Below, in pieces: positions 1 to 6,930 of a stretch of DNA of 46,690 nt. The stretch covers positions 76,086-122,775 of the forward strand of contig JAUSJG010000013.1 in NCBI GenBank assembly GCA_030647555.1. The letters are read 5' to 3'. Within the stretch, counting starts at the first letter, position 1; each line of letters opens with the position of its first letter. A model generated the notes under the pieces. That model worked only from the letters and a program-made list of their open reading frames with translations, was not told the DNA's origin and searched no databases. The stretch is from a bacterium (GTDB lineage: Bacteria > Patescibacteriota > Andersenbacteria > UBA10190 > CAIZMI01). The position numbers and the translations under genes were made by a program.

Positions 1-377
1 CCGGCTGTGCCACAATTCTTTTGTTCATCTTTGAACAAATCCCAAGAGGCTTTTTGGGTGGTCTTGTATGTCTTGCGGATTTCTAGGCGGGAGTTTTTGA
101 AATTTTTCACGGCACTATTTAAAGCGGCACGGCGTTCCGCCAACACTGTTTTGCCCCAGGCGCTTTGTAGAGCTTCTTTTTTGGTGCCCAAAACGTTGCG
201 CATTTGGGTCGTGTAGAGATCAAAAGCGGCAATCGTCGCTGTTTCTCTCTTTGCCACGGCTGATTGGACACAGCTTGCTTTAGCTGGAGAAACAGTCTTT
301 TTTGCTTGCGCACCAGTGACGAATAAACCTAGCGCCAATGCGCTGATCCCGAGAGCAACTACTAATTTCTTGTTCAT
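1..377 (-). CDS. secreted protein of unknown function (3' end outside window)
   Basis: The reading frame stays open from an ATG at 375-377 to the left edge, giving about 125 residues. The N-terminus MNKKLVVALGISALALG followed by an A-Q-A site near residue 25 is a classic Sec signal peptide, so the mature protein should be exported. The rest is Lys/Ala/Arg-rich and predicted helical, with Cys residues near positions 36 and 121 of the visible part. I recognise no enzyme motif. Short exported helical proteins like this are common in Patescibacteria, but that is a general resemblance and not a family assignment. The C-terminus is missing. Confidence 0.75.
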   Translation of the reverse strand, partial: MNKKLVVALGISALALGLFVTGAQAKKTVSPAKASCVQSAVAKRETATIAAFDLYTTQMRNVLGTKKEALQSAWGKTVLAERRAALNSAVKNFKNSRLEIRKTYKTTQKASWDLFKDEQKNCGTA

Positions 378-437
378 AGTTTTTGGTTTAATTGTTAAAA
401 CACATGTTTGTGCGAAATTATTATACACCAATTGCCA

Positions 438-541
438 ACCAGGGACCGACCTTGGCCTGCCTGCCCCTCATATCTTTACTGCGTCACTCCGTAGCTTTAT
501 GCGAAGGGTGAGCGAAATGAGGTCCAAGGTCGGTCTCTGGT
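438..541. repeat. nested inverted-repeat hairpin element with CGTAGCTTTA core
   Basis: Bases 438-457 are repeated in inverted orientation at 521-541 with one or two differences. Inside lie further nested pairs (CCTCAT with ATGAGG, TCACTCC with GGGTGA) around the core CCGTAGCTTTATGCGAAGG. The element sits between two genes and ends just before the promoter of the 616 gene. Related cores occur at 11401-11437 and 22160-22225. Confidence 0.7.
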
Positions 542-579
542 CAACCGTCACTTTGCGTGACAAACAGACAATCTCCACA

Positions 580-585
580 TATAAT
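580..585 (+). promoter_or_regulatory. -10 box TATAAT for the 616 gene
   Basis: An exact TATAAT lies 30 nt before the ATG at 616. A weak -35-like TGACAA at 558-563 gives 16-bp spacing. This predicts a short 5' leader of about 24 nt with no Shine-Dalgarno sequence. Confidence 0.5.
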
Positions 586-615
586 AGAGTTATTAAATCT
601 AAATTAAATAACATC

Positions 616-942
616 ATGGACGCATTACCACAAACACCTGCCACGCCGAATCCAGCTGACGACGTGCAAAAGAATAAAGCATTAGCCGCAATTTCATATA
701 TCTTTATCGTCAGCTTGATCATCTTGTTGGTTAAAAAAGACAGTCCGTTCGCGCAATTTCATGCCAAACAAGGTTTCGTTTTGTTTATTGCCTTTTTAAT
801 TTGCGGATTTATTCCAAGAATTGGTGGGGTTTTGAATGTTGTGGTTTTAGTAATAGCAATCATTGGTATCGTTTCCGCCGCGCAAGGCAAATGGTACAAA
901 ATGCCGTTAGTTTCGCAATTGGCGGAAAAGATTAACTTTTAG
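616..942 (+). CDS. small integral membrane protein, DUF4870/Tic20-like
   Basis: This is a 108-residue protein. I chose the ATG at 616 because the longer in-frame extension to 316 would run through the hairpin element and the promoter. After a polar N-terminus (residues 1-20) come three hydrophobic segments, at roughly 24-40, 52-67 and 73-92. The arrangement S-Y-I-F...F-A-Q-F-H-A-K-Q-G-F...G-I-V-S-A-A-Q-G-K is typical of the DUF4870 family of small inner-membrane proteins, whose role is unknown. It is monocistronic: a hairpin element lies before it and an AT-rich repeat after it. The family call rests on pattern memory. Confidence 0.75.
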   Translation: MDALPQTPATPNPADDVQKNKALAAISYIFIVSLIILLVKKDSPFAQFHAKQGFVLFIAFLICGFIPRIGGVLNVVVLVIAIIGIVSAAQGKWYKMPLVSQLAEKINF

Positions 943-1020
943 TATTTTTCGGGTTACGCAAGTAGAAAAGGTAAAAAACCTTAGTGTTTTGTTGGGGAAC
1001 AAGGGCGTGATTAATTTTCA

Positions 1021-1140
1021 ATAATCAATTCCCAATTTTCAATTAATTATCAATGATTCAATTATCAATGACGACGTCGCCTTTTGATAATTTAAGAATT
1101 GATCATTAATTGATAATTGGTCATTGAAAATTGATAATTT
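1021..1140. repeat. AT-rich MITE-like palindromic repeat, copy 1
   Basis: This ~120-bp non-coding element starts ATTATCAATTCCCAATTTTC and ends TTGGTCATTGAAAATTGATA, so its ends are imperfect inverted repeats. The centre carries the palindrome CGACGTCG. A close copy in the same orientation lies at 16475-16600. Both copies sit just upstream of a housekeeping gene (here pyruvate kinase). Confidence 0.75.
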
Positions 1141-1198
1141 ATAAGTTTGGTTGTTCTCCAAGTTTTTCTTATTCATTATTATTTGATAAGCTACCAAC

Positions 1199-2626
1199 AT
1201 GCTTAAAAGAACCAAGATCGTCTGCACCATCGGGCCGGCGTGCCAGTCGGAAGAAAAATTATCGGCAATGGTAAGAGCCGGCATGAATGTTGCTCGCTTA
1301 AATATGTCGCACGGTACGTATGAAAACCACGCGTTGTTGATCCAGAATATTCGGAAAGCCGCCGAAAAGAATGGGGCGATTGTCGCATTGTTGTTGGATT
1401 TGCAGGGCCCGAAAATACGCGTTGGAAAATTACCGGACGGTGGCGTGGAGATAAAAAAAGATGCGAAAATTATTTTAACCACCGGTACAGAAAAATATTC
1501 CGAAGGAGTAATTCCGGTGCAGTTCAAGAATTTGCACAAAGACGTTAAAGAAGGTGATCGCATCCTATTGGATGACGGAAATTTGGAAGTGGCCGTTGAA
1601 AAAGTTGACGGCAGAGAAATTCACTGTCGCATGATTATTGGCGGGAAACTGATTTCTCACAAAGGGATTACCGTCCCCACGGCATCGTTGAGTACTTCCG
1701 CCTTGTCTAAAAAAGATAAAGAAGATTTGGTGTTTGGTTTGAAACAAGGCGTGGATTTTGTCGCCATCTCTTTTGTTCGTCGTCCGTCTGACATTCGTGA
1801 ATTGCGCGGTTTAATCAAAAAAGGATTGCCTGAAGGAATGGCCGTACCTTTGATTATTTCCAAGATTGAAAAACATGAAGCGCTAGTGAATTTGGATGAA
1901 ATTGTGGCGGAAACCGACGGTATTATGGTGGCGCGCGGGGACCTGGCGTTGGAAACTAAGGCCTCCGAAGTACCAATTTGGCAAAAGAAAATGATTCAAA
2001 AGTGTTTGGAAACCGCCAAGCCTGTGATTACGGCGACGCAAATGTTAGATTCAATGACCAACGCGCCCCGTCCAACTCGCGCGGAAATTTCGGATGTGGC
2101 CAACGCGGTGATTGATCATACGGATGCCACAATGCTTTCGCAAGAATCGGCAATGGGTAAGTATCCGGTTGAAACCGTTACAACAATGGCTGATATTGCA
2201 CGCTCGACGGAGGCTTCACCATTAGATGATATGGTAACTTTACCTCCTCTGGATGGCACCGCACCGCCCGTTTTGGCAATGAGCGCGGCCGCCTGTATTA
2301 TCGCTAAAGAAATTGGCGCTAAGGCGATTTTTGTGATGAGTCGCACCGGGTTCACCGCCCGTTGTGTTTCTCGTCATCGTCCGCTTTTGCCAATTATTGT
2401 TGCAACCTCTGAAGCATCTACGAGAAACCAGTTAGCGTTGAGTTGGGGTGTTGATCCCTATTCGATTGAAAAATTCAGCGAAGCCCGTGAAGCCTGGGCG
2501 ATTTTGGCACCGGAACTGAAGAAAAAATACAAATTCAAAAAAGGCGACCGCATTATCGCTGTTTCCGGTTTAACCTCAAACCGTCACGGCAATTGGGACG
2601 AATCGGTACGCGTGTTCGAAGTGTAA
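1199..2626 (+). CDS. pyk: pyruvate kinase
   Basis: The 475-residue protein has the full length and motifs of pyruvate kinase, which transfers phosphate from phosphoenolpyruvate to ADP in the last step of glycolysis. The N-terminus has KIVCTIGPA (6-14) and GMNVARLNMSHG (28-39) of the (beta/alpha)8 barrel. The catalytic Lys in ISKIE is at 222, the metal- and substrate-binding VARGDLALE follows (Asp 248), then TATQMLDSM. An intact C-terminal domain runs from about 340 to the end. There is no Shine-Dalgarno sequence. The gene stands alone between an AT-rich repeat and a 36-bp palindrome. For a fermentative small-genome bacterium this would be a main ATP source (inference). Confidence 0.97.
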   Translation: MLKRTKIVCTIGPACQSEEKLSAMVRAGMNVARLNMSHGTYENHALLIQNIRKAAEKNGAIVALLLDLQGPKIRVGKLPDGGVEIKKDAKIILTTGTEKYSEGVIPVQFKNLHKDVKEGDRILLDDGNLEVAVEKVDGREIHCRMIIGGKLISHKGITVPTASLSTSALSKKDKEDLVFGLKQGVDFVAISFVRRPSDIRELRGLIKKGLPEGMAVPLIISKIEKHEALVNLDEIVAETDGIMVARGDLALETKASEVPIWQKKMIQKCLETAKPVITATQMLDSMTNAPRPTRAEISDVANAVIDHTDATMLSQESAMGKYPVETVTTMADIARSTEASPLDDMVTLPPLDGTAPPVLAMSAAACIIAKEIGAKAIFVMSRTGFTARCVSRHRPLLPIIVATSEASTRNQLALSWGVDPYSIEKFSEAREAWAILAPELKKKYKFKKGDRIIAVSGLTSNRHGNWDESVRVFEV

Positions 2627-2636
2627 ATCTAGAAAC

Positions 2637-2672
2637 ATTAAGGTCCGACCTCTGCAGAGGTCGGACCTTAAT
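2637..2672. terminator. 36-bp perfect palindrome after pyk (possible bidirectional terminator)
   Basis: ATTAAGGTCCGACCTCTG followed by its exact reverse complement forms an uninterrupted 18-bp stem with no spacer. It begins 11 nt after the pyk stop codon. The flanking A/T is short (TTAAT), so it is not a textbook U-tract terminator. It could act as a terminator, an mRNA 3' stabiliser or a protein-binding site. Confidence 0.55.
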
Positions 2673-2721
2673 GCGTGCCGTTTTGTTGAGGTTAGCGTTG
2701 TCTTTATTTATGCCTTAAATA

Positions 2722-2730
2722 TGCTATAAT
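2722..2730 (+). promoter_or_regulatory. extended -10 promoter (TGC-TATAAT), leaderless start
   Basis: TGCTATAAT ends 6 nt before the ATG at 2737, so transcription should begin at or within a base or two of the start codon. No Shine-Dalgarno sequence is possible in such a transcript. Confidence 0.55.
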
Positions 2731-2736
2731 TCACCT

Positions 2737-2991
2737 ATGACAACGGGTGATTTTGTTCGAAAAAGGAAACATCTTTTTTGGTCTACGAAAAATTATGATG
2801 GCCTTTCAAACGGGGCGATTATTGAGGGTGTGTTAAATTACGGCGATATGGATGACGTGCGCGAGCTGTTCAAATTGATAGGAATAAAAGAAGTGGCAAA
2901 GATATTTAGAGAACAAACAAATCGTCCGCGTGTCAATTATGATCCAAAAATAATTAATTATTTCTCACTGTATTTCAAAAAATATGCATAA
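2737..2991 (+). CDS. putative antitoxin of an AbiE-type (type IV) pair
   Basis: This 84-residue basic protein opens with R-K-R-K-H-L-F-W and contains AIIEGVLNYGDMDDVREL (about 27-44). Small proteins of this design are found directly before AbiEii-type nucleotidyltransferase toxins and resemble the DUF6922 group. That family name is from memory and uncertain. It overlaps the toxin gene by 8 nt, which implies translational coupling. It probably neutralises or represses the downstream toxin. The start follows an extended -10 box by 6 nt. If it is not an antitoxin it would be an orphan helical protein, but the overlap argues against that. Confidence 0.7.
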   Translation: MTTGDFVRKRKHLFWSTKNYDGLSNGAIIEGVLNYGDMDDVRELFKLIGIKEVAKIFREQTNRPRVNYDPKIINYFSLYFKKYA

Positions 2992-3592
2992 GGAAATTCT
3001 TACCGTCGCGCAAATACAATTATTGCCAGTTGTAAAATTGTTTTTGAAAGATTTTGGATTGGTGGGTGGAACGGCAATCGCGTTTCATCTTGGTCATCGA
3101 GAATCAATCGATTTTGATTTGTTTATGTTTGATGAATTTTCCAACCCAAAAATAAGAAGAAAAATTTTGCGTCTCGCAAAAATTGATACTGTGTTGCGAG
3201 ATGAAACAGGCCAATTTACGCTTATCTGCAACGGTGTCAGGTTTACATTCTTTCAGTTTCCCTACAAAATCGATTTTTCAGAATCATTGGATGATGTTGT
3301 AAAATTGCCAAATCTGCTAACGCTTGCCGCAATGAAAGCGTTTGCGCTAGGCAGACGCGCCAAATGGAGGGATTACGTTGATCTGTATTTCATCTTAAAA
3401 GCGGGGCATACCGTGAAAGAAATCACGGAGAAGGGTAAGGAAGTATTCGGTAACGAATTTAACGAAAAAATATTTCGCACCCAACTCGCATTTTTTGAAG
3501 ATATCGATTATTCCGAACAGGTAGTTTTCAAAGAAGGTTTTTCCGTGCAAGACGAAACAATTAAAGCGTATTTGGTGGAAGCGAGTCTGTAA
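2984..3592 (+). CDS. AbiEii/AbiGii-family nucleotidyltransferase toxin
   Basis: This 202-residue protein has the nucleotidyltransferase signature GGTAIAFHLGHRESIDFDLF at residues 28-47. That comprises the GG-T glycine loop (28-30) and the metal-binding Asp 43 and Asp 45 after Ser 41. A Lys-rich helix, MKAFALGRRAKWRDYVDLY, follows near 112-130; in AbiEii proteins this region carries the conserved K...R...KD..D pattern. Such toxins transfer nucleotides (often to tRNA) and cause growth arrest or abortive infection, countered by a cognate antitoxin. The gene is translationally coupled to its upstream partner by an 8-nt overlap. Length and key residues look intact. Confidence 0.85.
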   Translation: MHKEILTVAQIQLLPVVKLFLKDFGLVGGTAIAFHLGHRESIDFDLFMFDEFSNPKIRRKILRLAKIDTVLRDETGQFTLICNGVRFTFFQFPYKIDFSESLDDVVKLPNLLTLAAMKAFALGRRAKWRDYVDLYFILKAGHTVKEITEKGKEVFGNEFNEKIFRTQLAFFEDIDYSEQVVFKEGFSVQDETIKAYLVEASL

Positions 3593-3760
3593 TAACATGA
3601 AAAAGGGCTCCTTAGGCAGTAAGCCGTCCGGATCCCTTCTCATCTGAATATGGTAAGTATACATAAAATAGAAGGATTGTCATTATGTCGCTTATCGAAT
3701 AGTTTATTGGAATAGATTGTAAAAGCAATGTTCAAGTAGTATAGTCTTTGGACGTAATTT

Positions 3761-3848
<88 letters not shown>

Positions 3849-3854
3849 ACGCAT

Positions 3855-3886
3855 ATTTTAAAACGGGATAAAATCCCGTTTTAAAA
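3855..3886 (+). terminator. intrinsic terminator of tRNA-Ser
   Basis: TTTTAAAACGGGAT pairs with ATCCCGTTTTAAAA across an AAA spacer, giving a GC core flanked by A and T runs, directly behind the tRNA. It can work in both directions. Confidence 0.75.
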
Positions 3887-3888
3887 TT

Positions 3889-4070
3889 GCGAGAGAGGGA
3901 TCGACACGCCTGCGCGTGTCGTGTTGGGATTCGAACGGCAAGCGATGTCTCGCAAGACCGCTTGCTGGGAGCGGCGGTTGCTGTAGTCCTGCCAGTGGCA
4001 GGACGAAAGGTGCCAGCTCGAAACTTGCAAATCATTGCAAGTTTTGAGGCCGAATCCCACCCTCTCCGCA
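3889..4070 (+). other. structured non-coding segment ending in a second copy of the tRNA-Ser 3' end
   Basis: A chain of hairpins occupies this stretch: CGACACGC/GCGTGTCG, CAAGCG/CGCTTG, GTCCTGCC/GGCAGGAC and AACTTGCAA/TTGCAAGTT. They are enclosed by TTGGGATTCG (3924-3933) pairing with CGAATCCCAC (4051-4060). The last 20 bases, CGAATCCCACCCTCTCCGCA, are identical to the end of tRNA-Ser, and a terminator hairpin follows again. It is either a footprint of integration at the tRNA 3' end (att duplication) or an independent RNA built on tRNA parts. No open reading frame here looks real. Confidence 0.6.
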
Positions 4071-4107
4071 TATTAAAAAACAGGGGAAGCCCTGTTTTTT
4101 AATATGC
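4068..4107. terminator. intrinsic terminator hairpin
   Basis: GCATATTAAAAAACAGGG pairs perfectly with CCCTGTTTTTTAATATGC around a GAAG loop. A six-T run lies within the 3' arm. It follows the duplicated tRNA-Ser tail in the same way that the 3855 hairpin follows the real tRNA. Confidence 0.75.
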
Positions 4108-4244
4108 GGGCGTTTTTGGACGAAGTTCGAACGTTTTTCGGCGAAAACGCGTGACATCCCCCCAGCAACGAAACGCGACGCGAACGTACGAATGAACTAT
4201 AACGCGATGCGCTAAGTTGGGAAAGTTTAATGTGAAAACAGATG
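4106..4244 (+). repeat. left arm of ~140-bp inverted repeat
   Basis: This segment starts GCGGGCGTTTTTGGACGAAG and ends GTGAAAACAGATG. It recurs in inverted orientation at 6726-6868 with only a few substitutions and small indels, the largest in a C run near 4158-4163. It also contains a short internal palindrome-rich part (ACGCGAACGTACG). The two arms enclose a lipobox-free pilin-like gene, a recombinase relic and a membrane-anchored protein gene. Confidence 0.85.
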
Positions 4245-4481
4245 CAGTCTTGCTTGCAATTTCCTGTTTGGTGGTTTATTCTTAAAGCAGTTCGGACGCA
4301 TTTCGCCGCCTGCGGTGGCGAAGGTCTGGCCAAAAATTCCGAACCAAAATCCTGAACTTAAAAACTGCCAATGAACCTGATAAAAATATTGGCTCAAACT
4401 AAATTTTAATTTTGGGAAAATAAAATTTTTAATCATTTTATTCAGTCGAATAAAATATTTAATAACATAAGTTTCAAAAAT

Positions 4482-5024
4482 ATGAATCAAAAAGGTTTTG
4501 CAAACATAATTTTGGTCGTAATAATTGTCGTACTTATAGGTGCGGGTGGGTATTTTGCGGTTGTTAAAAAGTCGGCGCCAATAACACAACAAACGCCTAC
4601 TCCAGCACCAACACAAGCAACTAACACCCAGAAGCCCAGCCCTACACCTACACCTACACCTACACCTACACCTACACCTACACCGAAGCAATCAAATTTG
4701 ACATTAGATCAAATATTTCAGGAAGTATCATCGCAGTTTGGTCTGACTCGTAGTCAATTGGGCTATTTTAGAATATTCGGCCAAGATAAAGTGCAATACA
4801 ATACTGGCCCTGGTACCACTTTTGCATATAAGCAAGCGGGTACGTGGCATATAGCTCAAAAAGATGCACAGAGCGTGGCAGACTGCCCTAAACTGAACAA
4901 TGTACCAGAGCAATACAGACCCGTTTGTTATGATCCTGCAACGGGACAAAATAAATATATGGATAGTCAAAGACAAAGCGTGAACTATCCACCTTCGCAG
5001 ATGACTTCGTACATTGGTCAGTAG
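4482..5024 (+). CDS. membrane-anchored surface protein with pilin-like N-terminus and Thr-Pro linker
   Basis: This is a 180-residue protein. The N-terminus MNQKGFANIILVVIIVVLIGAGGYF looks like a class III (prepilin-type) signal: a short basic leader, G5-F6, then one hydrophobic helix (8-28). A linker of alternating Thr and Pro (about 38-68) is encoded by a tandem hexanucleotide array. The C-terminal part (70-180) is a small globular region with two Cys (about 135 and 149) and many aromatic residues. I do not recognise it. The plausible role is a pseudopilin or anchored cell-surface protein. It lies inside the inverted-repeat cassette. Confidence 0.7.
   Translation: MNQKGFANIILVVIIVVLIGAGGYFAVVKKSAPITQQTPTPAPTQATNTQKPSPTPTPTPTPTPTPTPKQSNLTLDQIFQEVSSQFGLTRSQLGYFRIFGQDKVQYNTGPGTTFAYKQAGTWHIAQKDAQSVADCPKLNNVPEQYRPVCYDPATGQNKYMDSQRQSVNYPPSQMTSYIGQ
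4641..4682 (+). repeat. tandem hexanucleotide array, 7 x CCTACA
   Basis: Seven perfect copies of CCTACA encode the Pro-Thr linker of the surrounding gene. The unit is a multiple of three, so gain or loss of copies changes linker length and not frame. Confidence 0.9.
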
Positions 5025-5039
5025 GTATTTTAAAAGAAT

Positions 5040-5567
5040 TTGCCGTTAAAGAAAAACTTGAAATTGTCGCCTCTTTCCAAGAGGCAAAAACTGCCAAATC
5101 ATTTTCCGTTTGCACAATTCGCTCGATGCGGTGAGTGCGGAAGTATGATTACGGCTCAATATGCGACCAATCGTTTTGGCACAAAATATACTTATTATCG
5201 CTGCACCAAAAAGAAATTTGAGGAAAGTTTTAAGGATTTTGGGCAACAGAGAAAAAATTGGGTCGAACCCTTGCGGAGTTTCGTTTTGTCTTTGAGAGAA
5301 GTCATTATTTTGGAAAAAGGTGAAAACTATTTCGCATAGAAAGAGTTTTTCCAAAAAATCGACTCTAACCCTGTTCTCACAGACAAAAATCTTTCATCCA
5401 ATTGGGTTGAACTTTTTGATTTTACGGCGCAGGCCAAGACGAATTTCCTGTCGTCCCGCCCGCCGTCCCCCGCACCGACGGCGGGCTCCACTATTTTTTA
5501 TACCAACGTTTCTTTGGGTGGACTACCCGATCGGATTTTGCAAACGGTTTTCTGGCGAACTAATTGA
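5040..5567 (+). pseudogene. 3' remnant of a large serine recombinase
   Basis: The frame starting near 5040 reads FARCGECGSMITAQYATN...TYYRCTKKK, the zinc beta-ribbon of large serine recombinases (two CxxC-type half sites). It continues with NWVEPLRSFVLSLRE, the helical C-terminal region. An in-frame TAG at 5337-5339 interrupts it. The same frame then continues as KEFFQKIDSNPVLTDKNLS...WVELFDF, which matches the usual C-terminal end of these enzymes, and runs into low-complexity sequence until TGA at 5565-5567. The catalytic N-terminal domain is absent. This marks an old site-specific element inside the inverted-repeat cassette. A second, intact recombinase lies at 26894-28246. Confidence 0.8.
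5458..5499 (+). terminator. GC-rich hairpin followed by T run
   Basis: GCCCGCCGTC (5458-5467) pairs with GACGGCGGGC (5477-5486) around a 9-nt loop, and TTTTTT follows at 5494-5499. It has the shape of an intrinsic terminator and lies inside the degraded tail of the recombinase relic. Confidence 0.5.
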
Positions 5568-5600
5568 GCTTCGGAAAATTATAACGTAGATAAAACTGTT

Positions 5601-6572
5601 TTATTTTATCAACTTAAATGAGGAAACCATTTTGTTCCATACACTCGTTTTAAGTCGCATGTCCAATGGACTAGCTGCGCCATAAACTGTCCCTCGTAGT
5701 TCGTAGTACCTATTATTTGCACCATCATGAAATGTCCCTATTTTGAATATCTCTTGATGAGCATCGGATGCTTTTTTACTATCAAATAAATATAAACTTA
5801 CACCAACCTTGTCACCCGGAGCATTTACGGCAAAAAGCGGTGGACAAGCGTTACTAACCAAACTTATTCCACACAGTTCAGGTCTTATGGGGTACCCACG
5901 TGAACCACCAAAATCATAGGTTGTAACACCGAGAGTTTGGGCAGGCAATGCAAAGTGCCAATCTTTTGGGTAGTCGATCTGAAATCCATATTCATTATTT
6001 ACATAAGTTTGTAAGTCTTGTGGCAATGGACCAACAAGATCTTTGCATACATCCCGAGGCGACCCAGTCGCATTAATTATCTCACTTGACAGGAGATTGC
6101 AAATAGAGGGATCTTTTTTTTCTATAGCAAAATCCTGAATACAATCTTTTTTGCGGTCACTATCATTCATGCCCGAGCATGATTCCGGCCCCTTGTTTTT
6201 GCCATTGTAATTATGAACATTAGCGATCGTAACGTGAATATAACATCCGCCAAGCCCTCCTGTACCAAGAGCAGAATCTGGTTTCGTAAAATGATTATTA
6301 CAAATAGCAAAGTCGCCTAGCTTTGATGCGACATCGTCGATGCAGGTTTCTTTGTCTATCACACCACCACCGCCAAAGATATCAAAGGAAATAAAAGCAT
6401 GAGGAATGTTTGTTGTTTGTCCAATCATAAGATAGCAAAGTGAGACGCTCCGGGTTGATACAGCAAACCTGTTGATCGAACGGTTCCAATTTCCTAAAGG
6501 ATTACTGATGTCCAAAAGCACAACAACAACAATTATTACGCCAATAATTTTATATACCTTCCACTTTTTCAT
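5601..6572 (-). CDS. membrane-anchored Cys-rich protein with PsbP-like C-terminal segment
   Basis: This 323-residue protein starts with MKKWKVYKIIGVIIVVVVLL, a signal anchor, so the rest is outside the membrane. The middle (about 45-180) is rich in Cys in patterns such as C-I-D-D, F-A-I-C-N, C-I-Q-D-F-A and S-I-C-N-L-L. These look like short repeats of the type D-x-x-I-C seen in Patescibacterial exported proteins. From about 192 on, EYGFQIDYPKDWHFALP resembles the start of PsbP/MOG1-like domains, a fold found in bacterial lipoproteins. The function is unknown. It faces the pilin-like gene convergently inside the inverted-repeat cassette, with the recombinase relic between them. Confidence 0.75.
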   Translation of the reverse strand: MKKWKVYKIIGVIIVVVVLLDISNPLGNWNRSINRFAVSTRSVSLCYLMIGQTTNIPHAFISFDIFGGGGVIDKETCIDDVASKLGDFAICNNHFTKPDSALGTGGLGGCYIHVTIANVHNYNGKNKGPESCSGMNDSDRKKDCIQDFAIEKKDPSICNLLSSEIINATGSPRDVCKDLVGPLPQDLQTYVNNEYGFQIDYPKDWHFALPAQTLGVTTYDFGGSRGYPIRPELCGISLVSNACPPLFAVNAPGDKVGVSLYLFDSKKASDAHQEIFKIGTFHDGANNRYYELRGTVYGAASPLDMRLKTSVWNKMVSSFKLIK

Positions 6573-6725
6573 GTTGTGTTAATGATACAACATGAAACAT
6601 CATGTAAACAGTGTATAAGTCTTAGGTTCCAAAAAACCGTTTTGTTGACTCAGAGAGAATCGGCCTCGAAACTCGCAATTGATATTGCGTGTTTCTGGCC
6701 ACCGGTTCGCGGTCCTGCTGGACAC

Positions 6726-6868
6726 CATCTGTTTTCACATTAAACTTTCCCAACTTAGCGCATCGCGTTATAGTTCATTCGTACGTTCGCGTCGGCGTTT
6801 CGTTGTTGGGGGGGGGGCGTCACGCGTTTGCGTCGAAAAACGTTCGAACTTCGTCCAAAAACGCCCGC
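6726..6868 (-). repeat. right arm of ~140-bp inverted repeat
   Basis: This is the inverted partner of 4106-4244. It includes an unusual run of nine or ten G (6811-6820) where the other arm has six C. Just outside it (6657-6720) is a degenerate copy of the hairpin/tail sequence seen before the left arm: ATCGGCCTCGAAAC, then GCAATTGATATTGC, then GGTCCTGCTGGACACC. The 358 bp between the genes at 6572 and 6931 hold only this repeat, that copy and a promoter. Confidence 0.85.
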
Positions 6869-6914
6869 AGACAGATTTTATTATCGGCAGACCCGAGTAG
6901 CCTAGTTCGAAAAG

Positions 6915-6923
6915 TGCTACAAT
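6915..6923 (+). promoter_or_regulatory. extended -10 promoter (TGC-TACAAT), leaderless start
   Basis: TGCTACAAT ends 7 nt before the ATG at 6931, again predicting a leaderless transcript for the HAD gene. Confidence 0.5.
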
Positions 6924-6930
6924 CTTAAAA

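Noticed and set aside
316-615. Upstream extension of the membrane protein ORF at 616
   Set aside because: It crosses the signal-peptide gene on the other strand, a large inverted repeat and the promoter; the protein-like part begins at 616.
1039-1563. Minus-strand ORF opposite the start of pyk
   Set aside because: It is a shadow of pyk and the AT-rich repeat; composition and lack of any motif argue against it.
4641-4682. CRISPR array
   Set aside because: The only tandem repeats in the window are 6-bp units inside a coding region; no spaced repeats of 24-40 bp were seen.
4227-4691. Minus-strand ORF beginning with alternating Cys-Arg
   Set aside because: The Cys-Arg run is the antisense of the CCTACA repeat and the rest is antisense to repeats.
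5337-5339. Recoding of TAG as an amino acid
   Set aside because: The other genes use standard stops and the recombinase is already truncated, so a nonsense mutation is the simpler reading.
6679-6928. ORFs over the right inverted-repeat arm
   Set aside because: They translate the repeat itself, and the same frames appear antisense in the left arm; there is no sign of coding selection.
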